64,000 bases of DNA from Chitinophagaceae bacterium (GCA_016721725.1 JADKHN010000001.1:372001-436000); one strand, 5' to 3'. Shown: positions 45,288-53,981, numbered from the stretch's first letter. The notes: generated by a model not told the origin, from the letters alone. Program-made: numbers and translations.

Positions 45288-46016
45288 TTATTGTCCGATC
45301 AGTTCCCTTATCACCACACTCGCACAAACCGCTCCAAAAACAGCCGGCAGATAGGATATGGTGCCATAAGCCGATTTCTTGAAATTCTTCCCGTCGGTCA
45401 GCATCAGGCTATCCTTGTCCGGTTCTTCCGGTGAGAAGACCACTTTGATGCCCCGCCGGATATCGTGATTCCTTTTGAGCGTTTTCCGAACCTGCTGGGC
45501 AAAAGGGCAATTGTAGGTTTTTGAAATATCAACCACTTGTAATCGGGTGGGGTCGAGTTTGGCACCTGCCCCCATGCTGCAGACCATCGGTAGTTTTTTC
45601 TGATAGGCCTTTGCGATAAAGGTCAGTTTTGGCGTGATACTGTCGATCGCATCGATGATATAATCGGGATGGGCTTCCAATTGTTTTTCCACCAGCTCCG
45701 GGTTGATGAATTCCCGGATCACCTCCAGATCCAGTTCAGGATTGATCGCCTTCAGCCTATCCGCCATGATCGCCGCCTTGGGTTCGCCGTGATTGGTAGC
45801 CAAAGCCGGTAACTGCCGGTTCCGGTTGGTGGGGTCCACCACATCCCCGTCGATGATGGTCATCCTTCCTACCCCGCTCCGGGCTATGAATTCAGCCGCG
45901 TAACTGCCAACACCTCCCAGTCCAACCACCATGACATGGCTATGGGAAAGTCTTTCCAGCGCCTCTCTTCCGATCAGCAATTCGGTCCGGCTCAGCCACG
46001 AAAAATCAGTTGTCAT
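45288..46016 (-). CDS. tcdA: tRNA cyclic-t6A dehydratase TcdA
   Basis: 242 residues from the ATG at 46016 (MTTDFSWLSRTELLIG). E1-like adenylating domain: VMVVGLGGVGSYAAEFIARSG, the Arg region DGDVVDPTNRNRQLPA, VIDAIDSITPKL, and the C-terminal GTISYLPAVFGAVCASVVI. TcdA activates t6A37 on tRNA and cyclises it to ct6A, stabilising ANN decoding. The tatD gene lies directly upstream and their ends overlap by about 11 bases, so the two are cotranscribed. tsaE at 15.1 kb acts in the same modification pathway. Confidence 0.92.
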   Translation of the reverse strand: MTTDFSWLSRTELLIGREALERLSHSHVMVVGLGGVGSYAAEFIARSGVGRMTIIDGDVVDPTNRNRQLPALATNHGEPKAAIMADRLKAINPELDLEVIREFINPELVEKQLEAHPDYIIDAIDSITPKLTFIAKAYQKKLPMVCSMGAGAKLDPTRLQVVDISKTYNCPFAQQVRKTLKRNHDIRRGIKVVFSPEEPDKDSLMLTDGKNFKKSAYGTISYLPAVFGAVCASVVIRELIGQ

Positions 46017-46668
46017 AATGAAAGGGCGCAGGGCCAAAAACGGTCACCGCGTTTTTTTGAATTTGCAAACTAAGGGAATCCTGACCGATCTGCAAAGATT
46101 CTGCCGCCAATTGATACCTGCTTTCAATGGAGATGGATGCGTCATCGGTTTCCAGAAAGATCCTGTCGGGCGGCAACTGTTTCAATACCTGTTGTAATGT
46201 CTTCAGATCCAGGGCCTTCCCGAAAGACAGGTAATGCCCCTCCCCGAGAAGTTTATTTGCCAGCTGCAGGCCCCGGTAAAACCCGTGAAAAATAACAGGA
46301 ACCTTGTTTCCATTATGTTTCAGCACAGACAGTACATCATCAAATGCCCTTACACAATGAATGATCAGGGGTTTGCCGGTCTCGTTGGCCAGTTTGACCT
46401 GCTCAGTAAAGACCAGTTTTTGCAAAGCGGGATCTGTGGGACAAACCTTATCCAGTCCGCATTCCCCAATGGCGAGTACATTGGGTTGTTCACTCTTCGC
46501 CCGGAGCAGGGCCAGTTGCCCTTTCCAGTCATTTTCCCGGAGATACCAGGGGTGAAGGCCCATCGAATACCAGCCTGTTCCGGGAAGCCGATCAAAGTGC
46601 TCAAAGACATTTTTCAGCACCCATTCTTCGCCCGTTGCCGGGCCGTGACTGTGTATATTGATGATCAA
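46006..46668 (-). CDS. TatD-family metal-dependent hydrolase, short form
   Basis: 220 residues, about 40 shorter than typical TatD. Metal ligands: HSH in INIHSHGP, GECGLDK, LIIHCVRAFDD, and LETDDASI near the C-terminus. The only start in frame downstream of a stop is TTG at 46668. TatD proteins are 3'-5' exonucleases acting on RNA or DNA ends, or hydrolases of D-amino-acylated products. The missing segment lies between the HSH motif and GECGLDK, where this sequence goes straight through FYSMG-like WYSMGLHPWYL. It overlaps tcdA. Confidence 0.85.
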   Translation of the reverse strand: MIINIHSHGPATGEEWVLKNVFEHFDRLPGTGWYSMGLHPWYLRENDWKGQLALLRAKSEQPNVLAIGECGLDKVCPTDPALQKLVFTEQVKLANETGKPLIIHCVRAFDDVLSVLKHNGNKVPVIFHGFYRGLQLANKLLGEGHYLSFGKALDLKTLQQVLKQLPPDRIFLETDDASISIESRYQLAAESLQIGQDSLSLQIQKNAVTVFGPAPFHYDN

Positions 46669-46746
46669 AACAGATGGATTTTAGACAAATGCGCCCTGAA
46701 TTTCCTTTTTTTCCGCCAGTCATCCAAACCGGGGCCGGTATAAGCG

Positions 46747-46754
46747 TATTTTTG
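46747..46754 (+). promoter_or_regulatory. -7 promoter box of the ECF sigma operon
   Basis: TATTTTTG matches TAnnTTTG about 73 bases before the preferred ATG at 46827. Confidence 0.5.
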
Positions 46755-46826
46755 ATCCTATTGCGTGGAAATATTTTTCACCCTTTCTAAAACATGCCTT
46801 TTCCCCATTCGTCTTCTAACCTATAC

Positions 46827-47408
46827 ATGGAAGACGCGATGACGATACCGATACCAATGGCTGCCGAGCGCAACAACAATATCACCCGAACCATCAAGGA
46901 GGTCAGCAGGCGCCTGTTTGGCTTCATCAGGCAACGGGTGTCCAGCACCGAAGACGCAGAAGATATCCTGCAGGAGGTCTTTTACCAGTTCGCCGGGAAT
47001 ACCGAACCCATTGAGCAGGCCAGCAGCTGGCTGTTCAGGGTGGCCAGAAACAAGATCATCGACAGTTACCGGAAACAAAAACTCCCCCTGGCGGATGACG
47101 TATTGCCAGATGGAGCAGATGATGCTGAAGGGTTCAACTGGAAAGAGATGTTACTGCCCTCCGACTCGAATCCCGAAACGGATTACCTGCGTAACCTCTT
47201 CTGGGACGAGCTGCAGCTCGCCCTGGATGAATTGCCCGAAGAACAACGTACGGTGTTCATTCAAACCGAGATCGAAGGCATGCCCTTTAAAGAGATCGCC
47301 GCTCAAACCGGCCAGCCGGTAGCCACGCTCATCAGCCGGAAACGGTATGCGGTCTTGCACCTGAGGGAACGTTTACGCACCTTGAAAGAAGAATTATTGA
47401 ATTATTAA
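46827..47408 (+). CDS. ECF-family RNA polymerase sigma factor
   Basis: About 193 residues from the ATG at 46827; ATGs at 46794, 46839 and 46857 are all in frame and the true start is uncertain. Region 2 is visible as RLFGFIRQRVSSTEDAEDILQ, continuing to WLFRVARNKIIDSYRK. Region 4 has LDELPEEQRTVFIQTEIEGM then FKEIAAQTGQPVATLISRKRY. No anti-sigma gene of the usual FecR type follows. Instead a small membrane protein gene begins 19 bases later, which might play that part, followed by the interrupted small gene at 47832. Confidence 0.9.
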   Translation: MEDAMTIPIPMAAERNNNITRTIKEVSRRLFGFIRQRVSSTEDAEDILQEVFYQFAGNTEPIEQASSWLFRVARNKIIDSYRKQKLPLADDVLPDGADDAEGFNWKEMLLPSDSNPETDYLRNLFWDELQLALDELPEEQRTVFIQTEIEGMPFKEIAAQTGQPVATLISRKRYAVLHLRERLRTLKEELLNY

Positions 47409-47427
47409 ACACGTTTAAAATCATTAT

Positions 47428-47823
47428 ATGAACAACATGAAAAGAAAAATCAAATGGGGATTCTTATTCATTCCCATTTTCATCGGCGGTTTATTTTTAT
47501 TCACCTGGGTTGTGATGCTGTTATGGAATGCCGTATTGCCGGCCGCAGTGACGGCGATCAATCCCATCGGCTTCTGGCAGGCCATGGGAATACTGGCACT
47601 GAGCAAGATCCTTTTCGGGGGTTTTGGCGGAAAAAGCTGGAGGGGCAGTCCGCAGTGGAAACAAAAAATGAAGCAGCGATTTGAAAATATGAGCCCCGAA
47701 GAGCAGGAAAATTTCAAAGCCGAATGGAAGAACCGATGCGGGCATCGCTGGAGTGCCAAGCCTTTCCAATCATCCCCGGTTGAAGAAAATCCCACTCAAC
47801 CGGATATCTCTAAAACGAACTAG
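47428..47823 (+). CDS. small two-helix membrane protein in the ECF sigma operon
   Basis: 131 residues; a second in-frame ATG at 47437 (MKRKIKWGF) is equally likely. Two hydrophobic helices (FLFIPIFIGGLFLFTWVVML and GFWQAMGILALSKILFGGF) precede a basic, Trp-containing cytoplasmic-looking tail (WRGSPQWKQKMKQRFENM) with PEEQENFKAEWKNRCGH. I do not recognise a named family but have the impression that this design accompanies ECF sigma factors in Bacteroidota. It could act as a sensor or anti-sigma partner; that is inference from position. Confidence 0.75.
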   Translation: MNNMKRKIKWGFLFIPIFIGGLFLFTWVVMLLWNAVLPAAVTAINPIGFWQAMGILALSKILFGGFGGKSWRGSPQWKQKMKQRFENMSPEEQENFKAEWKNRCGHRWSAKPFQSSPVEENPTQPDISKTN

Positions 47824-47831
47824 CGTCAACC

Positions 47832-48044
47832 ATGCAGATCCTGGTGTTTAAAATCAACTTGCCCGGACAAGGAAAGATACGTGAACTGGGTGGTCAATCT
47901 CTTGATCTGCACCCCCAGGTAGAACAATGAAATGTTGACTGGCATGATGAGGACAGGATCCTCAGGATAGTATCACCCCGGATCGATTTGGAAGTGATCA
48001 TCGATCTCGTGAAAGAAGCGGGTTTTCATTGCGAAGAACTTTAG
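47832..48044 (+). pseudogene. small HMA-like protein gene interrupted by an in-frame TGA
   Basis: An ATG nine bases after the previous stop opens MQILVFKINLPGQGKIRELG, reaching HPQVEQ, then TGA at 47928-47930. The same frame continues without shift as NVDWHDEDRILRIVSPRIDL and ends GFHCEEL, TAG at 48042-48044, for a 70-codon whole. Small Bacteroidota proteins of this type, resembling heavy-metal-associated domains, carry Trp at the TGA position (VxxW-NVD), so the simplest reading is a TGG to TGA nonsense change. A sequencing error or readthrough is also possible. It is the third gene of the ECF sigma operon. Confidence 0.65.
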
Positions 48045-48062
48045 GATTTGAAGACTGATAAT

Positions 48063-48097
48063 GGGTCAAGACGGCTTGAAGCCTTCTTGACCCTTTT
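48063..48097. terminator. bidirectional terminator
   Basis: GGGTCAAGA and TCTTGACCC, with inner GGC/GCC, form a strong stem followed by TTTT. It lies between the ECF sigma operon and the converging icmF gene. Confidence 0.85.
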
Positions 48098-48103
48098 AAC
48101 TTT

Positions 48104-51100
48104 TTACATATTCCTCCTGTACTGTCCACCTACCGCATATAAGGCATTGGTTACCTGTCCGAGGGAACAATACCTCACGGTCTCCATCAATTCATTGAAA
48201 AGGTTTCCGTTTTGAATGGCTACCGCCTGAAGCCTTTCCAGCGCCTCTTTTGAACGACCGGCATTCCTCTTATGAAAAGCCAGCAGGTTGGTGATCTGGA
48301 GCTCTTTTTCTTCATTGGTGCTGCGTATCACTTCCGTGGGCAGTATGGTGGGTGAGCCGTTCTTGCTTAAGAAAGTATTCACGCCAACGATGGGGTATTC
48401 ACCCGTATGCTTGAGCATTTCGTAATGCAGGCTTTCTTCCTGGATCTTGTTGCGCTGGTACATTCTTTCCATAGCGCCCAGTACGCCTCCCCTTTCCGTG
48501 ATCCGGTCGAATTCGGCCATCACGGCTTCCTCCACCAGGTCGGTCAGTTCTTCAATGAGGAATGCGCCCTGGTTGGGATTCTCATTCTTCGCCGTTCCCA
48601 GTTCCCGGTTGATGATGAGCTGGATGGCCATGGCCCGTCGGACACTTTCTTCCGTAGGCGTCGTGATCGCTTCATCATAGGCGTTCGTATGCAAAGAATT
48701 GCAGTTGTCGTAGATCGCGTACAGAGCTTGCAGCGTGGTTCGGATATCATTGAAATCGATCTCCTGCGCATGAAGGCTGCGCCCCGATGTCTGAATGTGA
48801 TACTTCAGCATCTGGCTCCGCTTATTGGCCTTGTATTTATATTTCAAACTCTTGGCCCAGATGCGCCGGGCCACACGGCCGATGACACTGTACTCCGGAT
48901 CCATGCCATTACTGAAGAAAAAGGACAGGTTGGGCGCGAAATCATCAATGTTCATTCCCCGGCTCAGGTAATACTCTACATAGGTAAAGCCATTGCTCAG
49001 GGTGAAGGCCAGTTGCGTGATGGGATTGGCGCCCGCCTCGGCGATGTGATAGCCACTGATGCTCACACTGTAGAAATTCCTGACCTTTTCGGTAATGAAA
49101 TATTCCTGCACATCCCCCATCAGTTTCAGGGCGAATTCGGTGCTGAAGATGCAGGTGTTCTGCGCCTGGTCTTCCTTTAAAATATCCGCCTGTACCGTTC
49201 CCCGTACATTTTGAAGCGCCTTTGTCCTGATCGATGCATATATGTCAGCCGGCAATACATCTGCGCCGCTTAAACCCAGCAGACGCAAGCCGAGGCCATT
49301 GTTACCGCCAGGTAAAACGCCTTTGAAACTTCCGTCGGCCGGAGAAACCTCCCGGCCATCCACTCCGATATATTTAGGCAGGGCATCGGCATCGAAAAGA
49401 GATGCGATCTTCTTGTTGACCTCTTCCATCAGGTCATTTTCAAGTATGTGTTTTTCGCACTGCTGATCGATGGCCGCGTTCAAAAAGAAGGCCAGCAAGA
49501 TCGGGGCCGGGCCGTTGATGGTCATGCTCACCGAGGTCTTGGGATCGCAGAGATCAAAACCACTATAGAGTTTTTTGGCATCATCCACGGTTGCGATGCT
49601 GACACCGCTGTTGCCCACTTTGCCAAAGATATCGGGCCGGTGTGCAGGATCCTCGCCATAGAGGGTCACACTGTCGAATGCGGTACTGAGCCGCTTGGCC
49701 GGCTGGCCTTCCGATACATAATGGAAACGCCTGTTGGTCCTTTCCGGACCACCTTCGCCGGCAAACATCCGGGTGGGGTCTTCACCTTCCCGCTTCAACG
49801 GGAACACACCTGCGGTGAAGGGAAAATGGCCGGGCACGTTCTCCTGGGCCTGCCATTTCAGTATATCACCCCAGTCCTTGTATTTGGGCAGGATGACCTT
49901 GGGGATCCGGGTGCCGCTCAAACTCAAACTGAACATCTCCTGTTTGATGACCTTGTCCCGGACATGGTATTCGAAATAATCCTTTTGATAGGCCTTTAAT
50001 TTCTCCGGCCAGTGGGTGATGAGTTTACGGGCAACGGGCGTGAGTTGCTCTGTATAGAAGTCAATCTGTTTCTTTATGATGGCCAGTAATTCCGGATCGG
50101 CCGCAGAGAGGGTTTCCAAAGCGCCATGCAGCTGGTATAATTTGGAAGCGATGCCTGACTGTTCTATAACCAGTTTGTCATAATCGCGGATGGTGGCCGT
50201 GATCTCACTCAGGTATCTGACCCTGGATGAAGGGATGATCGCCTGTGAAAGTTTGGCGGTAACATCAAAATGGTATGCGCCAAAATTTGTTTTTGTCTTG
50301 GTTTCAATGGTCTGCAGCAGTTTTACAAAAAGATGATTCACCCCTTCGTCATTGAACTTACTGGCGATGGATCCGATGACCGGCAGGTCCTCGTTCTTAG
50401 CAGTGAACAAACCGTGATTGCGCTTGTATTGTTTGCATACATCGTTATAAGCATCCAGTGCACCGGGCTTGTCGAATTTATTGATACAGACCAGGTCGGC
50501 ATAGTCGAGCATATTGATCTTCTCCAGTTGCGAGGCCGCCCCGTATTCAGGTGTCATCACGTACATGCTCACATCGCAGTAATCAAGGATGGACGCATCG
50601 CTTTGTCCCACCCCGGCGCTCTCCAGGATGATCATATCGAAAGCGGCTTCTTTACAGATGTCGATCGCTTCCTGTACATGAACGCTTAAGGCCGTATTGT
50701 CTTCGCGTGTGGCCAGGCTGCGCATATAGGCACGGGGATGAGAGATCGAATTCATCCTGATGCGGTCGCCGAGCAGTGCGCCACCTGTTTTTTTCTTACT
50801 CGGATCAACCGAGATCACCGCGATGGTCTTGTCTGTAAAATTATTGAGGAAACGGCGGACGATCTCGTCGGTCACACTGCTTTTGCCTGCACCGCCTGTT
50901 CCGGTTATGCCCAGCACAGGTATTGCACTTGCATGTAAAGAGGAGGGTTTCATGCCATTCTCCGCATTAGTGATCTTCCTGGCGATAGTACGCACATCCT
51001 TCACCTCCCCCAGGTTCATCGGGGTCTTGTAATCTCCTGTTCCATTAAGAGGGGTATCACATTTCATGATCACATCCTCGATCATGCCCTCCAGGCCCAT

Positions 51101-51475
51101 ATGACGCCCGTCATCCGGGCTATAGATCCGCGTGATTCCGTAAGCATGCAGTTCTTCGATCTCCGCAGGGAGGATGGTTCCACCGCCGCCGCCGAATATT
51201 TTGATATGGCCGCAACCGTTCTCTGCGAGCAGGTCCTTCATGTATTTGAAGAATTCGACGTGGCCGCCCTGGTAGCTGGTGATGGCGATACCCTGAACAT
51301 CTTCTTCAATGGCGGTTTCGACGATCTCGTGAACGCTGCGGTTATGGCCCAGGTGGATGATCTCGGCGCCCTTGCTCTGCATGATACGGCGCATGACATT
51401 GATGGCGGCATCATGACCATCGAACAGGCTTGCCGCAGTGACCAGGCGTACCTTGTGCTGGGGAGTATAAGACAT
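48104..51475 (-). CDS. icmF: fused isobutyryl-CoA mutase IcmF (B12-dependent mutase with built-in G-protein chaperone)
   Basis: 1123 residues, the full IcmF length. Residues 1-140 bind cobalamin (VTAASLFDGHDAAINV, with His of DGHD as the base-off ligand). Residues about 175-430 are a MeaB-like GTPase: P-loop GITGTGGAGKSSVTDE and specificity motif INKFDKPGA. From about 560 the TIM-barrel mutase follows (GVFPLKREGEDPTRMFAGEG, SVSISGYHIAEAGANP). IcmF interconverts isobutyryl-CoA and n-butyryl-CoA or related short acyl-CoAs while its GTPase guards cofactor loading. A CCGGCC/GGCCGG hairpin lies in its leader at 51498-51512; I see no cobalamin riboswitch. Confidence 0.95.
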   Translation of the reverse strand: MSYTPQHKVRLVTAASLFDGHDAAINVMRRIMQSKGAEIIHLGHNRSVHEIVETAIEEDVQGIAITSYQGGHVEFFKYMKDLLAENGCGHIKIFGGGGGTILPAEIEELHAYGITRIYSPDDGRHMGLEGMIEDVIMKCDTPLNGTGDYKTPMNLGEVKDVRTIARKITNAENGMKPSSLHASAIPVLGITGTGGAGKSSVTDEIVRRFLNNFTDKTIAVISVDPSKKKTGGALLGDRIRMNSISHPRAYMRSLATREDNTALSVHVQEAIDICKEAAFDMIILESAGVGQSDASILDYCDVSMYVMTPEYGAASQLEKINMLDYADLVCINKFDKPGALDAYNDVCKQYKRNHGLFTAKNEDLPVIGSIASKFNDEGVNHLFVKLLQTIETKTKTNFGAYHFDVTAKLSQAIIPSSRVRYLSEITATIRDYDKLVIEQSGIASKLYQLHGALETLSAADPELLAIIKKQIDFYTEQLTPVARKLITHWPEKLKAYQKDYFEYHVRDKVIKQEMFSLSLSGTRIPKVILPKYKDWGDILKWQAQENVPGHFPFTAGVFPLKREGEDPTRMFAGEGGPERTNRRFHYVSEGQPAKRLSTAFDSVTLYGEDPAHRPDIFGKVGNSGVSIATVDDAKKLYSGFDLCDPKTSVSMTINGPAPILLAFFLNAAIDQQCEKHILENDLMEEVNKKIASLFDADALPKYIGVDGREVSPADGSFKGVLPGGNNGLGLRLLGLSGADVLPADIYASIRTKALQNVRGTVQADILKEDQAQNTCIFSTEFALKLMGDVQEYFITEKVRNFYSVSISGYHIAEAGANPITQLAFTLSNGFTYVEYYLSRGMNIDDFAPNLSFFFSNGMDPEYSVIGRVARRIWAKSLKYKYKANKRSQMLKYHIQTSGRSLHAQEIDFNDIRTTLQALYAIYDNCNSLHTNAYDEAITTPTEESVRRAMAIQLIINRELGTAKNENPNQGAFLIEELTDLVEEAVMAEFDRITERGGVLGAMERMYQRNKIQEESLHYEMLKHTGEYPIVGVNTFLSKNGSPTILPTEVIRSTNEEKELQITNLLAFHKRNAGRSKEALERLQAVAIQNGNLFNELMETVRYCSLGQVTNALYAVGGQYRRNM

Positions 51476-51574
51476 AATGATGTGGCAATTTTTTCATCCC
51501 GGCCATAGGCCGGAATACAACCGAGGGGTAAAATTACTAATTAAAGGTGGTAAACCATAGCCTGGCAGCCCGAC

Positions 51575-52396
51575 TCAGGGCTTGCTTTTCCTGAACACCG
51601 ATCCCAGGTCGAACCAGGTTCCGAAGGATAAATTGATGAGCCGGTAATCGATGAATTTACGGGATGCGAGGAAAGAGAGTCCGCCCTGGAATTCAAATCT
51701 CAGACCGGGGACATTCTTAAAGCCGAAACTGCCGGTGAACCCGGGTTCGAAAAAGATCTTGGCCCGGTTGTTCAGGCTGTCGAGGTTATAATCATCCAAT
51801 TGACTGGGGTTATAACTGGTTTGGATCTTGCTGTAATTCATGATGCTGGCCCGGATGGAAACGGAGGAGCTGAAACTACCTTTTGAGCGAAAAAGGATCG
51901 CGGGCTGAATATAGATCTTGGTGATGTTGGCCTGGTGGAAATTCGCGGCGATGCGGTCGATATCCGTAAAACTGAACCGGCCGAAACCCGCCCCGGCGAA
52001 TACCTGGAAGAACACGCTCTTTTGTACATTAATGGGCAAATAATAACCCAACCCGAATTCCGTGAGGTTTCGTTTATACCGGACGGTCGCGCTGTCTGTA
52101 CTCTCCGTGGTCTTCTCCCAACGGTAGAAATGTCCGGCCTGTATGGCAAAATGATCGGTGATGGCTACAGCGCCGTGCAGATCGTAACCCCGGCTGCGGT
52201 TATCAATGGTCTCACCATTACGCTTTTCCTCACCGACGAAATTGGTGGAGTAATATCCGCCGATCTTACTGTCGCCTTTTTGGGTCAGCACCGGTACGTT
52301 TTGCGCCGCCGGACTATATACATACCGGGGCGTGTTGCAGGAGACCAGTAGCAGGGTTAAAAGCGCGATCAGCAGGGTTAAGCCGTTCCATTTCAT
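51575..52396 (-). CDS. outer-membrane barrel-like lipoprotein of unknown function
   Basis: 273 residues. A lipobox (LLLVSC) predicts a lipoprotein. The mature part is a run of short alternating strands with many aromatic and polar residues: KIGGYYSTNFVGEEKRNGE, HGAVAITDHFAIQAGHFYRW, FGLGYYLPINVQKSVFFQVF, ending with LSFGTWFDLGSVFRKSKP. This looks like a small outer-membrane barrel or barrel-attached protein; no named family is recognised. It is the next gene leftward of the redox island but is separated from it by a strong terminator, so it is not counted as part of it. Confidence 0.75.
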   Translation of the reverse strand: MKWNGLTLLIALLTLLLVSCNTPRYVYSPAAQNVPVLTQKGDSKIGGYYSTNFVGEEKRNGETIDNRSRGYDLHGAVAITDHFAIQAGHFYRWEKTTESTDSATVRYKRNLTEFGLGYYLPINVQKSVFFQVFAGAGFGRFSFTDIDRIAANFHQANITKIYIQPAILFRSKGSFSSSVSIRASIMNYSKIQTSYNPSQLDDYNLDSLNNRAKIFFEPGFTGSFGFKNVPGLRFEFQGGLSFLASRKFIDYRLINLSFGTWFDLGSVFRKSKP

Positions 52397-52477
52397 AGCC
52401 GTTTGTTTATTGGTTTCACCATTTTATATGCTGCAAATTAGATGCCGTATTTATCCGAATAGCTGCATGACAGGGTA

Positions 52478-52509
52478 TAAAAAAGTTCATCCGCCAAAGG
52501 CGGATGAAC
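52478..52509 (-). terminator. terminator of the leftward redox operon
   Basis: GTTCATCCGCC and GGCGGATGAAC form a perfect 11-base stem around AAA. The A-run on its left is a U tract on the minus strand, ending the transcript after the cytochrome c gene. Confidence 0.9.
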
Positions 52510-52541
52510 AACTATAAAAAGCAACCGTTAAACGAATGTTA

Positions 52542-52946
52542 TTATTTAAAAGTCCTCATATAATTCACAATAGCCCAGATATCATTGGCTTCGGGGATCT
52601 TTGTTTTATAGGAAGGCATATCCTTTCTTCCAACAGAAGTCTTATAGTACAACGAGCCGTCGGTTTGAGATTGGAATGCCGGTTTGGTAAAATCGCCGCA
52701 TTCGGTATCCAGCTGAGAGGCTTTGGGTCCGTCGCCCTTACCTTTATTTCCATGGCATGATTTGCAATGCTGATTGTAAAGGGCTTTACCATTCACAAGG
52801 GATTCAGCATCGCCTTTCAAAGGATTGACTTTATTCTTGGCGGCATCAGGCACCGGCCAGGGTGGCTGGGTGTTTGTTTTAGAAACAAAACTTAACAAGG
52901 CAACGGTAAATAGGGTTGCGATCAGAAGGAAAAACGTTTTTTTCAT
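52542..52946 (-). CDS. monoheme cytochrome c, secreted
   Basis: 134 residues from the ATG at 52946 (MKKTFFLLIATLFTVALLSF), giving a normal signal peptide; an upstream in-frame ATG adds ten residues. One canonical heme site, Cys61-Cys64-His65 (CKSCHGNKGKGDG), with a probable axial Met110 in DMPSY. It is the last gene of the leftward redox operon and is the natural electron acceptor or shuttle for the NrfD/Fe-S unit. A perfect -7 box 40 bases upstream suggests it can also be transcribed alone. Confidence 0.9.
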   Translation of the reverse strand: MKKTFFLLIATLFTVALLSFVSKTNTQPPWPVPDAAKNKVNPLKGDAESLVNGKALYNQHCKSCHGNKGKGDGPKASQLDTECGDFTKPAFQSQTDGSLYYKTSVGRKDMPSYKTKIPEANDIWAIVNYMRTFK

Positions 52947-52986
52947 ATTTGCTGATTTTAAATATTTATTATTCACGGTAAAAATA

Positions 52987-52994
52987 CAAATTTA
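52987..52994 (-). promoter_or_regulatory. internal -7 promoter box before the cytochrome c gene
   Basis: TAAATTTG on the minus strand matches TAnnTTTG, 40 bases before the ATG at 52946, within the redox operon. Confidence 0.5.
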
Positions 52995-53009
52995 ATGCCG
53001 GATTTTTAG

Positions 53010-53981
53010 TTAAGGATTGGTTACGGATTCAACCGGATGAGGTTCTTCCTTACGCAACCGGAATAATTCGAATACGATGACGATATAGTGTCCCCAAACG
53101 GCGACCATCAGGATAATGAAGGTGACCAGCATCCAGATGGGAGGATGGGCGCTCCATAGAGCCCGGGGTTGTTCAACAATCTTATCTGATACCGGTACGC
53201 CCCAGGGTTGAGCGACAGAGGCCTCCAGGTTGCCATACAATTCATTCTCATCCAGCCGGACCAGTAAATTGATATTCCCTTTGGCGTCTCCAGGAAGTTT
53301 TTGCGGGATTTCAACAACGGCTTCACCTGTTTCATCCGTTGTGCCTTCTCCGATCTTCTGAGGATTGAACATGCGTTTTACAAAAACTCCCAGGGTGGCT
53401 TTATCTACAGGCGTTTCAGTACCTGTACCCAGGTCGATTAGTTTCACTTTTACTGTTAACAGCGAATCTTCTTTAACCGGAGTGATCTCCAGTCGGGCTC
53501 TTTTTATCGTCATTTCTCCTTCTGTCGCTTCCAGGGATTTATTTCCAGAGAATACCGCTTTAAAATGCAATTTGCCTTCCTTGTCGGTCTGAAGGCCTTC
53601 TGCCTTGCAGTTCAGGACCGCCTTCCCGTTCAAATTGGTGATCGCGAAGCCGATCTCTTTTTCAGCGGTATCCGTTACCAGCAGGAACTTGACCTTGAGG
53701 TAGGGAAGCACAATGGAAGACCCCTTGAATTTGGTTCGTAAAGCCGCTTTCAGGTCGATCGTATTATCGCCTTTCTGCACCGTGATGAAATCGAGTGCAG
53801 GGGAAAGCAAGGCTGGTGTTTCTTCCGCGACGACCTCTGTGGCTTTTGCGCTGTCACTCATGGCACTGTCTTTCTGAGCCAGTAAGGTGGCGGGAAAAAT
53901 GAGCAGTATCAGGAGTCCGAATGAAACCCATAAAGATTTTAACGAATCGCTGCTGTTCATCCATTTTATTATCTGTTTCAT
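53010..53981 (-). CDS. secreted beta-rich protein with C-terminal membrane anchor, redox operon
   Basis: About 323 residues from the ATG at 53981 (MKQIIKWMNSSDSLK); a longer frame overlaps the NrfD gene end. A hydrophobic segment (SFGLLILLIFPATLLAQ) acts as signal or anchor. The middle is two or three beta-sandwich-like repeats with KLKFKAVFSG-type strands (KLHFKAVFSGNKSLEATEG, KVKLIDLGTGTETPVDKA, TTDETGEAVVEIPQKL). A second hydrophobic segment (IWMLVTFIILMVAVWGHYIV) near the C-terminus is followed by a short charged tail. No heme, Fe-S or catalytic motif is visible. It sits between the NrfD and cytochrome c genes, so it is likely a structural or assembly part of that complex. Confidence 0.75.
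   Translation of the reverse strand: MKQIIKWMNSSDSLKSLWVSFGLLILLIFPATLLAQKDSAMSDSAKATEVVAEETPALLSPALDFITVQKGDNTIDLKAALRTKFKGSSIVLPYLKVKFLLVTDTAEKEIGFAITNLNGKAVLNCKAEGLQTDKEGKLHFKAVFSGNKSLEATEGEMTIKRARLEITPVKEDSLLTVKVKLIDLGTGTETPVDKATLGVFVKRMFNPQKIGEGTTDETGEAVVEIPQKLPGDAKGNINLLVRLDENELYGNLEASVAQPWGVPVSDKIVEQPRALWSAHPPIWMLVTFIILMVAVWGHYIVIVFELFRLRKEEPHPVESVTNP

Noticed and set aside
48407..49180. Antisense frame within icmF (257 codons)
   Set aside because: The icmF protein is full length and convincing in this region; the antisense product has no recognisable features.
52397..52541. Outer-membrane lipoprotein at 51575 as part of the redox island
   Set aside because: A strong terminator at 52478-52509 separates them, and the lipoprotein has no redox motif.
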